Source: Desulfobacterales bacterium
GTDB lineage: Bacteria > Desulfobacterota > Desulfobacteria > Desulfobacterales > UBA2174_A
Direction: 5' to 3'
Assembly: GCA_025454075.1 (NCBI GenBank)
Contig: JALOPD010000116.1
Location: 1 to 21,662 of the forward strand
Length of the DNA: 21,662 nt
The translations under genes and the position numbers were made by a program. This document shows, piece by piece, positions 1-7,733 of this stretch (its first letter is position 1; each line of letters begins with the position of its first letter). Under the pieces are notes generated by a model. That model was not told the DNA's origin. It saw nothing but the letters and a program-made list of their open reading frames with translations, and ran no database searches.

Positions 1-35
1 GAGAGAATGACGATGTTCCGGGCCATGGCGGTCAT
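1..35 (-). CDS. 5' end of an unidentified gene (partial)
   Basis: Eleven complete codons and part of a twelfth of a minus-strand reading frame (MTAMARNIVIL...) are visible before the window ends. Its ATG overlaps the TGA of the ATP-grasp gene in an ATGA arrangement, which is typical of translationally coupled genes in one operon. A second in-frame ATG lies three codons further in (MARNIVIL). The hydrophobic NIVIL stretch could be a first beta-strand of a nucleotide-binding fold, but too little is present to name a family. The main support is the stop-start overlap. Confidence 0.4.
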   Translation of the reverse strand, partial: MTAMARNIVIL

Positions 36-1195
36 CCCTCTTCGCGGGCGGCCGCCGCGAATTCGAGGATCTGCGCCTCCGCCTCGGCGCGCACGAGGTA
101 GCGGTGGCGCCCCATGACCTCCCAGTAGATCGGCGGGTTCTCGGCATACTCGACGAGGCAAGCGCCCAGCCGCGCCGCCAACTCGTCATGGCTGAGGGCG
201 TGCGGCTTGTCCTTGCGTCCGATGTAGCCGACGAAGTACTTCTTCTCCTCGGGCAGCTCCAGCGGTCGCCCCGCCAGCATCCGGGCCCAGGCCCGGTAGA
301 GGTCGCCGTTGATGCTGTAGTTCATCATGTCGATGATCGCCCCGCCCGGCGGCCGGCAGTTGATCTCGATCGGCACGTAATCCCCGTCGACCACGAAGAA
401 CTCGAAGTGAAAGAACTTCCGGCGGATGCCGAAACGCGCAACCAGCGCCGCCCCGATCTCCGCCAGGCGCTGCGGCACGCGGCGGCCGACATAGAAAAAA
501 GTGTCTTTCCCCCGGGCGTATTCGATCAGGCCTTCGCCGTAGATCAGGGTGTTTTCGAAGACCACGCTGCCGGCGTGGTCGGTGAGACCGTCGTAGGTGA
601 CGATCGGGGCGTCGACGAACTCCTCCAGGATGTAATCTTCGCACAGCGTCGGGAAAATGTCTTCCAATTGGGCCCGGTCGTCCACCCGGTGGGTGCCGCC
701 GGCGCCGACGCCCTCGTTGGGCTTGAGGATGAGGGGGTAGCCGAGTTCCCCGGCCAGGCGAGCGGCCTCCCCGGTGGAGGAGACCATGGCGCCTCGGGCG
801 ACGCGCAGCCCGGCTTCCTGGAATAGGCGCTTCATGACGGACTTCTTTTTCAGAAGATCGATGCCTTGCAGGGTGATGCCGGGGATCTCGAAGCGCTCGT
901 TGATGAAGGCCTCCAGCCTCAGCCAGGCTTCGTTGTGAGATTCGGCCCAATCGAAGGCGCCTTCAAATCCCTGGGCATGTTTGATCTCGAGAAGCTCGTG
1001 GATGGCCTGCTCGGCCATGCGCCAGTTCTTCAGGTCGGTGCGCACGTACCAGCGGATGCAGGCGCGAAGGTCGGCCGGCATGCTGTAGAAGTCGGCCTCG
1101 CCGATGGCCCACACGCGGATTCCCTCCGCGTGCAGGCTCCGCACGAAATTGGAGTAATTGGGCGGAAACTCCGGTGAAATGTAGAGGATGTCCAT
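32..1195 (-). CDS. ATP-grasp domain protein (carboxylate-amine/thiol ligase-like)
   Basis: This is a 387-residue soluble protein of the ATP-grasp superfamily. Such enzymes activate a carboxylate with ATP as an acyl-phosphate and join it to a nucleophile; the substrate here is unknown. The N-terminus (MDILYISPEFPP) resembles a pre-ATP-grasp Rossmann-like half. Around residues 155-170 LILKPNEGVGAGGTH gives the ATP-binding lysine (about K158) and glycine-rich loop. EEFVDAP near 191 follows the adenine-contacting segment. FEFF at 264-267 and EINCRPPGG at 277-285 supply the Mg-binding Glu and Glu/Asn residues. The length suits single-domain ATP-grasp enzymes. The start is chosen because the fold begins at the first residues, although no good Shine-Dalgarno precedes it. 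It lies 128 bp downstream of the CoA-transferase/GNAT gene on the same strand and overlaps the next gene by 4 bp. The family assignment is secure; the specific function is not. Confidence 0.85.
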   Translation of the reverse strand: MDILYISPEFPPNYSNFVRSLHAEGIRVWAIGEADFYSMPADLRACIRWYVRTDLKNWRMAEQAIHELLEIKHAQGFEGAFDWAESHNEAWLRLEAFINERFEIPGITLQGIDLLKKKSVMKRLFQEAGLRVARGAMVSSTGEAARLAGELGYPLILKPNEGVGAGGTHRVDDRAQLEDIFPTLCEDYILEEFVDAPIVTYDGLTDHAGSVVFENTLIYGEGLIEYARGKDTFFYVGRRVPQRLAEIGAALVARFGIRRKFFHFEFFVVDGDYVPIEINCRPPGGAIIDMMNYSINGDLYRAWARMLAGRPLELPEEKKYFVGYIGRKDKPHALSHDELAARLGACLVEYAENPPIYWEVMGRHRYLVRAEAEAQILEFAAAAREEG

Positions 1196-1201
1196 AAGGA
1201 T

Positions 1202-1237
1202 GCGTTGGGATCGTTTAGAGCGTTAAAAGCGTTTAGG
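1202..1237. repeat. Four tandem 9-bp units
   Basis: Four consecutive 9-mers read gcgttggga, tcgtttaga, gcgttaaaa and gcgtttagg. They sit directly upstream of the ATP-grasp start, in the gap between it and the CoA-transferase/GNAT gene. The units are imperfect but keep a (g/t)cgtt core. The rest of the 128-bp gap shows no gene or clear terminator. Confidence 0.55.
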
Positions 1238-1323
1238 CCAGTTGAGCGGTGAAACATTAGGCATCATTTTGAGTTTGGCAACGCGCCTGACGATTTCAAC
1301 GATCTCCGTGCTCCCGACGGTCC

Positions 1324-3198
1324 TCACGCGAGCTCGTCGAACCGGCAGCTGAGCGTCACCCCTTCGCCGTCGAAGGCGCTCTTGACTTTGTAGGGCAGGG
1401 ATTTGAACATGCGGATCATGCCTTGGTTGTTGGGCGACGTGTAGGCCATGAGGCCGGAGACACCTTTCTCGCGGGCGGTGTCGGCCAGCTTGCGCAGGAT
1501 CCGCCGGCCGATCCCTTTGTTCTGATATTGCTGGTGCACGGAGAAGGCCACCTCCGCCATGTTGATCTTTTGGATCAGCATGCACTCCCCGACCGCCACC
1601 ACCCGGCCGAACCCGAACTCCCCCACTACGGCCAGCAGGGTCAGGTCCTTCACATAGTCGACGTGGGAGCGCACTTCGACATCCGAGCGCGAGAAGCTGG
1701 TCTTCTCGTGCCGGAACCGCGAGAAGATGTCCTCCTTGTCCAGGCCGTAGTAGTGCTCCTGGATGCGGCGCTCGTCGACGGGTTTGGCGGGCCGGATGAC
1801 GACCTCCTCGCCGTCGATGTCAAGGGCCTCCTCGAGGTTGACCGGGTAGACCCCGTGGACCGCCTCCCCCAGTTTGCGCTCGGAACCGATGAGGCCCAGT
1901 TCCTTGGCGGCGGCGAACAACCCCTCCCGGAAGTCCGGGTGGGCGACGGTGATCATCCCGATCGCGCGCTCCTGCAGGCTTTTTCCCAGCAGGTTGAACA
2001 CGCCGTACTCGGTGACCACGTAGTGGACGTCGGCGCGGGGCACCCCCACGTTGGTGTTCTTCAGGATCGGCAAGATGTTGCTGGCCCGTCCGTCTTCGGT
2101 CGTCGAATGCAGCATCAGGATCGCCTTCCCGCTCGGCGACCGCCGGGCCCCGCGCATGAAGTCGACAATCCCGGAGATGCCTGCGAAAAAGGTCCGTTCC
2201 GAAGCTTCGACCTCCACCTGCCCGGTGAGGTCGATCGTTCTGGCCACGTTCATCGACACCATGCGGTTGTGGCGCGCAATGACGAACGGGTCGTTGACGT
2301 AATCCGAGGGGCGGAAATCCACCGCGGGGTTGTTGTCGAGGAAATCGTACAGGTTGCGGGAGCCGATGGCGGCCGAGGCCACCAGTTTGCCGTCGTTGAA
2401 CCCCTTGCGGCGGTTGGTGATGACCCCCTGGGAGTAGAGGTGCATGATGTCGTCGGTCAGAAACTGGGAGTGGACGCCCAGGTCGTTCTTGTCCGCCAGG
2501 GCCTGGATGGTCGCCTGAGAGGCCGCGTCCAGGCCGATCTGCAGCGTGGAGCCGTCCTCGATCAGTCGGGCGATGAGCTGGCCGATGCGGGAGGCGGTTT
2601 CGGAAGAGGGCCGGCTTTTTACGGACAGGAGTTCCTCGTCGTGTTCGACGACGATGTCCACATCGTTGACGTGGATAAAGCTCTGGCCGAGCACCCGCGG
2701 CATCTGGCTGTTCACCTGGGCGATCACCAGGTCGGCGGCTCCGGCCGCGGCCTGGGTCACATCCACGGAAATCCCCAGGCTCATCCACCCGAAATCGTCC
2801 GGCGGCGACACCTGGACGAGGGCTGCGTGGATCGGCATTTTTTTGGAAGTGAAGAGATCGGGCACCTCGGACATGTTCATCGGCGTGATGAAGCGCTGGT
2901 GGCGGGCGATCAGCTCCGAATTGGCGGACCCGAGATAGATCGTGCGCAGGTTGAGGGCGAAATCCTGGGTTTGATCGGCCAGCGCGCTCAAGGGGGTCGT
3001 CTCCGTGCTGAGCAGGCGCACGATCTCAAGGCCGCTCAGGCGCGGGGCGGCATCGGAGAGGGCCCGCACCAGCTCCTGCGGCTGGCCGCAGGCGGAGCCG
3101 ATAAATACCCGCTGGCCCGACTTGATCAGGCGCACGGCATCGGCGGCGCTGCGGCGTTTTTGAAGGTAGGCGTCCGCCCAGTAGGTCGACAGGGTCAT
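1324..3198 (-). CDS. Acetyl-CoA hydrolase/transferase family protein fused to a C-terminal GNAT acetyltransferase domain
   Basis: This is a 624-residue cytoplasmic fusion. Residues 1-440 or so match the acetyl-CoA hydrolase/4-hydroxybutyrate CoA-transferase family: an N-terminal half with FIGSACGQPQELVRAL, then a C-terminal half with GKAILMLHSTTEDGRASNI and YVVTEYGVFNLLGKSLQERA. Residues about 480-620 are a GNAT domain with the acetyl-CoA-binding motif QNKGIGRRIL. Class I CoA-transferases of this family carry a catalytic Glu in a DLG(I/V)H(S/T)E motif. Here the segment reads DLGVHSQFLTDD, so the expected Glu is Gln (about residue 245). The protein may therefore be a poor CoA-transferase, or an acyl-CoA-binding module that serves the acetyltransferase. 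A short gap separates it from the downstream ATP-grasp gene, and it is divergent from the Cache kinase. The start ATG lies at the beginning of the homologous region. Confidence 0.88.
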   Translation of the reverse strand: MTLSTYWADAYLQKRRSAADAVRLIKSGQRVFIGSACGQPQELVRALSDAAPRLSGLEIVRLLSTETTPLSALADQTQDFALNLRTIYLGSANSELIARHQRFITPMNMSEVPDLFTSKKMPIHAALVQVSPPDDFGWMSLGISVDVTQAAAGAADLVIAQVNSQMPRVLGQSFIHVNDVDIVVEHDEELLSVKSRPSSETASRIGQLIARLIEDGSTLQIGLDAASQATIQALADKNDLGVHSQFLTDDIMHLYSQGVITNRRKGFNDGKLVASAAIGSRNLYDFLDNNPAVDFRPSDYVNDPFVIARHNRMVSMNVARTIDLTGQVEVEASERTFFAGISGIVDFMRGARRSPSGKAILMLHSTTEDGRASNILPILKNTNVGVPRADVHYVVTEYGVFNLLGKSLQERAIGMITVAHPDFREGLFAAAKELGLIGSERKLGEAVHGVYPVNLEEALDIDGEEVVIRPAKPVDERRIQEHYYGLDKEDIFSRFRHEKTSFSRSDVEVRSHVDYVKDLTLLAVVGEFGFGRVVAVGECMLIQKINMAEVAFSVHQQYQNKGIGRRILRKLADTAREKGVSGLMAYTSPNNQGMIRMFKSLPYKVKSAFDGEGVTLSCRFDELA

Positions 3199-3310
3199 GG
3201 CAGGTCTCCGGTGAATTCAGCGATCAGGTGGCCGGCACGGTGCTCATCCACACCCCTGATAGTGCCATGACTGTCACCCGTATGCAAGACCGACATTCTC
3301 CGCAGGGCCG

Positions 3311-3343
3311 TTTTACGCACAACGGGTTTTACACCTCGTAAAA
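3311..3343. promoter_or_regulatory. Inverted repeat in the divergent intergenic region (possible operator)
   Basis: Perfect 7-bp arms TTTTACG (3311-3317) and CGTAAAA (3337-3343) are separated by 19 bp. The spacer holds another GTTTTAC copy. The element lies in the 329-bp region between the divergent CoA-transferase/GNAT gene and the Cache kinase, upstream of the sigma54 promoter match. It could bind a dimeric regulator. No known operator was recognised. Confidence 0.35.
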
Positions 3344-3448
3344 ATTCCGGACACCCGGCGGCCGGTGGTTGATTTTGAAGGAGTTTCGTGCCAAGCGGTT
3401 GTCCTCATGTTTTCAAGTTGTTAATTGCCGGGAGGGCGGCCGGGCGTC

Positions 3449-3464
3449 TGGCATGCGCCTTGCT
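3449..3464 (+). promoter_or_regulatory. Sigma54 (-24/-12) promoter of the Cache kinase operon
   Basis: TGGCATGCGCCTTGCT matches the sigma54 consensus TGGCAYG-N4-TTGCW at every defined position, with the invariant GG and GC at canonical spacing. Transcription would start near 3475, about 50 bp before the kinase ATG at 3528. An NtrC-type activator is encoded elsewhere in the window, but nothing shows that it acts here. Confidence 0.7.
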
Positions 3465-3527
3465 CGTCAGAACCGGGGAACGCCCGTTCAACGACGGCCT
3501 GTCCATGGGTCAAGGCGGATCATCGGC

Positions 3528-5424
3528 ATGCTCTACTCCACGCGGTCAAAGCTGATTGCCAGTTTCCTGGGGGTCTCCCTGCTGGTGGGGGCGGCCTCGC
3601 TTTTCATCGGCGTGCGCCTGGTCGACGAGCATGTCTTCGGCGAGGCGCTCAACCGGGTGCGCCAGGACCTCAACGCGGCCAACGAGATGTACCATCACCA
3701 CCCTGGGGTTCGCCTTCGTCTCCTCCGTGCGGGACAAGAACACCACCGAACTGGCCCTGCGCCTGGAGCGCATGGCCAAGCTGGCCGAACTGGACTTCGC
3801 CGGGGTGGTGGCCGAAGAGGGCAGCGTGATGTGCCGGATCGGCCCCAACCCCTTCCCGCGGCCGGGTCGCCGCGTCGAGAATCCTCTCGCCAAGCCGGTT
3901 CTGGAACAGGGGGTGGCCGTTTCCGGCACGGCGATCCTGTCGAGCGAATTCCTGGTCGAGGAGAACCACGAGCTGGCCGAACGAACGCGGATCCTCCTGG
4001 CGGCCGGGCCGGAGGCGGCCACCGGCGCCCGGGAGGAGATCAACTCGGGCATGGCGATCGCGGCGGCGGTCCCGGTTTTCGACGGCAACCTCCTGCTGGG
4101 GGTGCTCTACGGAGGCATCCTGCTCAACCGCAGCGAAAGCTTCGTGGACACCGTGCGCGAAACCGTGTTCCAGGGCGAAAGCTTCAAGGGGCGCAGCATC
4201 GGCACGGCCACGATTTTCCTCAACGACGTCCGGATTGCCACCAACGTCCTGACGCCGGAGGGCAAGCGCGCGCTGGGCACGCGGGTGTCGCCCGAGGTGA
4301 GGGATCACGTGCTCGGCCGGGGGAAACTGTGGACGGACCGCGCCTTTGTCTTCAGCGACTGGTTTATCACGGCCTACAGCCCCATCGAGACCATCTCCGG
4401 CCGCCGCACCGGCATGCTTTACGTCGGCGTCCTGGAGGAGAAATACACGGACATCCGCCGCCAGATGCTCACGGTCTACATCCTGCTCACCGGGGCGGTC
4501 ATGCTGGCGGCGGCCGCGCTCGGCTATTTCGTCGCCAACCGGATCACCTTGCCGATCCAGGGGCTGATCCAGGCCAGCCGGCAGGTGGGCGAAGGCAACC
4601 TGACCCCCGACATCGGGCCTTCAGAGAAGGGCGAGATCGGTCTCCTCCAGAACACCTTCAAGGAGATGGTGGCGGCCATGGGGCGCCGGCACGCCGCCAG
4701 CGAGGCCCGCATCATCCAGACCCAGAAGCAGGCGAGCGTGGGCCAGCTCGCGGCCGGGGTGGCCCACGAGATCAACAACCCGCTCACCGGGGTCCTGACC
4801 TACACCCACATGCTGCTGCGGCGCAAGGATATCGCACCGGACGTGCGGGGCGACCTGCAGATCATCGCCGAAGCCACCGAGCGGGTGCGCAAGATCGTCA
4901 AGGGGCTGCTCGACTTCTCGCGCCAGACCAAACTCGACCCGGAGCCCACGGACATCAACCGACTGGTGGCCGCAGCGATTGCGTTGATCGAGAACCAGGC
5001 GCTCATGAAAGGCGTTGCGGTCAAGTTCCAACCGGGGGAAAGCCTGCCCGAACTCACCGTGGACCGCAGCCAGATCCAGAGCGTGATCATCAACATCGTC
5101 ATCAACGCGCTGGACGCCACGGAGCCGGGCGGGAGCGTCCGCATCTTCACCGCGGCCGGGCTGGCCGGGAAGCCCTCCGGCCGCAAGGGCGTCGAGATCA
5201 CGATCGCCGACACGGGGAGCGGGATTTCCCCGGAGAACCTCGACAAGCTGTTCGAGCCGTTTTTCACGACCAAGCCGGTCGGCCAGGGCACCGGCCTGGG
5301 GCTGGCGGTGTCCCAGGGGATCGTGCAGCATCACGGGGGGCACATCCGGGTGCAGAGCGAGGTCGGCAAGGGGTCGCGATTTTTCGTCTGGCTGCCGGCC
5401 GAGAAGAGGAGTGAAAAGGAATGA
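3528..5424 (+). CDS. Membrane sensor histidine kinase (Cache-HAMP-HisKA-HATPase), frame broken near 3700
   Basis: This is a two-component sensor kinase. It starts at ATG 3528 (MLYSTRSKLIASFLG), preceded by an AAGGCGG Shine-Dalgarno. The first 58 residues give TM1 and the start of the sensor helix (VRQDLNAANEMYHHH). The homologous sequence then continues in the +1 frame from about 3700 (LGFAFVSSVRDKN), so the gene needs a frame change there. The rest contains a periplasmic double-Cache-like region (DFAGVVAEEG...; GVLYGGILLNRS; GMLYVGVLEEKY), TM2 (LLTGAVMLAAAALGYFVAN), HAMP, and HisKA with GVAHEINNPLTG. The HATPase part has INIVINALDA, ADTGSGIS, FEPFFTTK and GTGLGLAVS. Its stop overlaps the next response regulator (ATGA). 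The frame break may be natural, programmed or a sequence error; the family assignment is firm. Confidence 0.82.
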
Positions 5425-5822
5425 GGGTTCTGGTGGTCGACGACGAAGCCATCGTTCTCAAGAGCTGCCGGCGGGTGCTGGAAGCGGAAGGCTGCGAGGT
5501 CCTGCTGGCCGGGTCGGTCGCGGAAGCCCTGCCGATCATCGCCGCCCAGGCGCCGCGACTGCTGCTGGTGGATGTCAAGATGCCCGTCCAGGACGGCATG
5601 TATCTGATGCGCCGGCTTAAAGAGCAGGGGGCCGCCATCCCCGTGGTGGTCATGAGCGGCTATTCGACCCGGGAAACCATCCGCGAGGCCGAACGCCTGG
5701 GCGCGGTGGCGTTTATCGCCAAGCCCTTTACACCCGACGAACTATCGGATACCGTCAGGTCCGTTCTGAGGACGCTCAAAAAGGAGGAAGACCATGCCGA
5801 ACCAAAAAGTCCTGGTGATTGA
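5421..5822 (+). CDS. Single-domain response regulator (CheY-like receiver)
   Basis: This is a 133-residue stand-alone receiver domain. It has the acidic pair VVDDE (D7, D8), the phosphoacceptor D51 in LLLVDVKMP, the conserved Ser in VVMSGYS and the Lys in FIAKPF. There is no output domain, so it probably relays phosphate or acts by protein contact. The start overlaps the kinase stop (ATGA), and the 3' end overlaps the next response regulator by 29 bp, so the three genes are almost certainly one transcript. The likely partner is the upstream Cache kinase. Confidence 0.9.
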   Translation: MRVLVVDDEAIVLKSCRRVLEAEGCEVLLAGSVAEALPIIAAQAPRLLLVDVKMPVQDGMYLMRRLKEQGAAIPVVVMSGYSTRETIREAERLGAVAFIAKPFTPDELSDTVRSVLRTLKKEEDHAEPKSPGD

Positions 5823-6420
5823 CGACGAACGTATTGTGATCGACAGCGTCACCAAGATCCTGAAGGAAGAGCGCATCGATGTGGAGGCCACCCTGAGCGG
5901 CCGGCAGGGGCTCGAAATGGCTCTGAAGAAGGACTACGACCTGGTGCTGACCGATCTGCGGATGCCCGACATCGGCGGCATGCGGGTCCTACGGGACCTG
6001 AAGCGCGCCAAGCCCAACCTGCCGGTGGTGATGATCACCGGCTATGCCACGGTGCCTTCGGCGGTCCAGGCGATGAAGCTCGGCGCCGCTGAAATCCTCG
6101 AAAAACCCTTCTCGCCCGACGGCCTGGTGGCCGTGGTTCAGAAGGCCCTGAAGGCCCATCCGCCGGAGACGGCCGCGGATTCGGGCGTGATTCACCGTGA
6201 AGAGATCCTGCGGATGCTCGAGCGGGCGGCGACGGACCAAAACCTTGTCTACGACCTGATGCACTGCGGGGCCGACGCCCTGGCCGACTACGAGTTTACG
6301 AACGCCGAAAAGCTCGCCATCCTGACGGCCGACATCGAGTGGATCGAAAAGCACGTGGGGGAGCTCTCCCCCGTCCAACGAAAATGGCTCGAGGCCCGGC
6401 GCAACACCGAGATCTGGTAA
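5794..6420 (+). CDS. Response regulator with C-terminal helical extension
   Basis: This is a 208-residue protein. Residues 1-122 are a receiver domain: VIDDER, phosphoacceptor D54 in LVLTDLRMPD, Thr in MITGYATV and Lys in ILEKPF. Residues 135-208 form an extension with no DNA-binding motif (IHREEILRMLERAA, DYEFTNAEKLAILTADIEWI, WLEARRNTEIW). Its pattern resembles the small helical LigA-like domain that follows receivers in other deltaproteobacterial proteins; this is my recollection and was not searched. A strong AAAGGAGG Shine-Dalgarno inside the preceding gene drives translation. As the last gene of the HK-RR-RR operon, it is probably a protein-interaction output rather than a transcription factor. 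Confidence 0.88.
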   Translation: MPNQKVLVIDDERIVIDSVTKILKEERIDVEATLSGRQGLEMALKKDYDLVLTDLRMPDIGGMRVLRDLKRAKPNLPVVMITGYATVPSAVQAMKLGAAEILEKPFSPDGLVAVVQKALKAHPPETAADSGVIHREEILRMLERAATDQNLVYDLMHCGADALADYEFTNAEKLAILTADIEWIEKHVGELSPVQRKWLEARRNTEIW

Positions 6421-6423
6421 GAA

Positions 6424-6449
6424 GGCCGGCCGCTTTTCTGCGGGCGGCC
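6424..6449 (+). terminator. GC-rich hairpin after the HK-RR-RR operon (weak terminator candidate)
   Basis: The arms GGCCGGCCGC and GCGGGCGGCC pair with one mismatch around a 6-nt loop, starting 3 nt after the response regulator stop. No U-tract follows, so it is a weak candidate for intrinsic termination. Confidence 0.3.
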
Positions 6450-6572
6450 CGCGACGGCCCCGGCCGGGCGAAGGTGTATTTCCTTCACCCGCCCTCGTGA
6501 TTTCCCCCTTCCGCTGCGGGCAGGGGCGGTGTGAATTCCTTCAGCGCCTTTTCCCGGGGACGGGATTTCGCC

Positions 6573-6598
6573 TGCAACCCATTGGTTGCATTTATAAT
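6573..6598 (+). promoter_or_regulatory. Perfect dyad adjoining a TATAAT -10 box upstream of the carboxypeptidase
   Basis: The perfect 7-bp inverted repeat TGCAACC-CATT-GGTTGCA (6573-6590) is followed after 2 bp by a consensus TATAAT (6593-6598). No good -35 hexamer is present at 16-18 bp, and the dyad fills the spacer. This is the layout expected for a regulator-controlled promoter. The carboxypeptidase ATG is about 100 bp downstream. The rest of 6421-6702 shows no gene. Confidence 0.45.
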
Positions 6599-6702
6599 AT
6601 CCCGCTTTTCCGTCCCGCCTCCTGTTGTGTTCCGAAGCCAATTGCGCTAAAATGAAAGAAAAAGGGGATCATAATTCATGCGCAACTGTTGAAGGACCGT
6701 CA

Positions 6703-7644
6703 ATGAAACAAATCGGAATCGTCGTTCTCTTGGCCCTCTTCTCGATCTCCAGCGCTTTCGCCGGACAGGCGCCCGCAACGAAAAAAATCGCGAAAGCCAC
6801 CGCTGCCAAACCAAAAGCGGCCGCCCCGCCGCCGGCCGCATCCACCCAGCCGAAACTCCCCTTCGAAGCCTATGCCGTCGCGGATGCCGCCGATGGAAAG
6901 ATCCTGGAGGGGTTGAACGTGAACCTGAGATGGCCCCAGGCCAGCCTGACCAAGCTCATGCTGGCGGTGGTGGTGATGGACCAGATCGAGCGTGGGGCGC
7001 TGCACCTGAGCGACCGCGTCACCGTCTCCAGAAAGGCCGAGGGCATGGGCGGGAGCCAGGTGTTCCTCAAGGCCGGGGAAACGTTCTCGCTGGATGAACT
7101 GATGCGCGCGGCGCTGGTGGAATCCGCCAACGATGCGGCCTTTGCCGTGGCCGAGCACACGGCCGGCAGCTCCGATGAGTTCGTGAAGCGGATGAACGCG
7201 AAAGCGCGGGCGCTGGGCATGCCGGACACGGAATTCCATTGCGTCCACGGTCTTCCCCCCGCCAAGGGCGGCGTCGACAACATCACCACCTGCAACGACA
7301 TGATCCGGTTGGCGCGCGAGGCCCTCCAGCACCCCCAAATCCTCGAGTGGACGTCCATCGAGCATGCGACCTTCCGCGGCGGTACGCTCTCCATCAGCAA
7401 CAAGAACAAGCTGGTGGGCCGGGTCCCGGGGGTGGACGGCCTGAAGACCGGTTACACCCGCAGGGCCGGGTTCAACATCGTGGCCACGGCGAAAACCGGT
7501 GATCGGCGCCTGATCGTGGTGGTGTTGGGGAGCCCGGAGTCGCGGGTCCGCAACGGGTTTGCCGCGGACAAGTTCAGGGAGCACCTGCTGGTCCAGCCGA
7601 CAGAGCCTGAAGAGCCGGTCGAGACGACGGCCTCCGGGGGGTGA
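6703..7644 (+). CDS. Secreted D-alanyl-D-alanine carboxypeptidase (peptidase S11, PBP5-like)
   Basis: This is a 313-residue penicillin-binding protein that trims the terminal D-Ala of peptidoglycan stem peptides in the periplasm. A Sec signal peptide (MKQIGIVVLLALFSISSAFA) precedes an Ala/Lys/Pro-rich linker to about residue 50. The three active-site motifs are present in order: SxxK as SLTK, SxN as SAN in VESANDAAFA, and KTG in GLKTGYT. The usual C-terminal beta-domain of E. coli PBP5 is absent, since the protein ends shortly after the catalytic domain with a Pro/Glu-rich tail; it is closer in size to minimal S11 enzymes. ATG 6703 is preferred over the upstream ATG at 6625 because it begins the signal peptide and follows GAAGGA at 6691-6696. 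It appears monocistronic and converges on dsbD. Confidence 0.9.
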   Translation: MKQIGIVVLLALFSISSAFAGQAPATKKIAKATAAKPKAAAPPPAASTQPKLPFEAYAVADAADGKILEGLNVNLRWPQASLTKLMLAVVVMDQIERGALHLSDRVTVSRKAEGMGGSQVFLKAGETFSLDELMRAALVESANDAAFAVAEHTAGSSDEFVKRMNAKARALGMPDTEFHCVHGLPPAKGGVDNITTCNDMIRLAREALQHPQILEWTSIEHATFRGGTLSISNKNKLVGRVPGVDGLKTGYTRRAGFNIVATAKTGDRRLIVVVLGSPESRVRNGFAADKFREHLLVQPTEPEEPVETTASGG

Positions 7645-7733
7645 CGGGTTGCGGATGATAGACAGGGGATGCCGGCGGCGCGATGCCAATGAAAGGAACC
7701 CTGCGTCGACCCGCTATTCGGCCGCGAGCCTCT

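Noticed and set aside
1423..3270. Long plus-strand open frame opposite the CoA-transferase/GNAT gene, and similar long frames opposite dsbD, metK, the NtrC regulator and the two kinases.
   Set aside because: High GC keeps antisense frames open. Their translations are low-complexity (Asp/Val/His/Gly-rich) with no domain motifs, while the opposite strand has clear families.
3369..5414. A single 681-codon open frame across the Cache kinase.
   Set aside because: Beyond about 3700 it is an Arg/Gly/Pro-rich shadow frame. The conserved kinase motifs are in the +1 frame; only its 3528-3700 segment is real.
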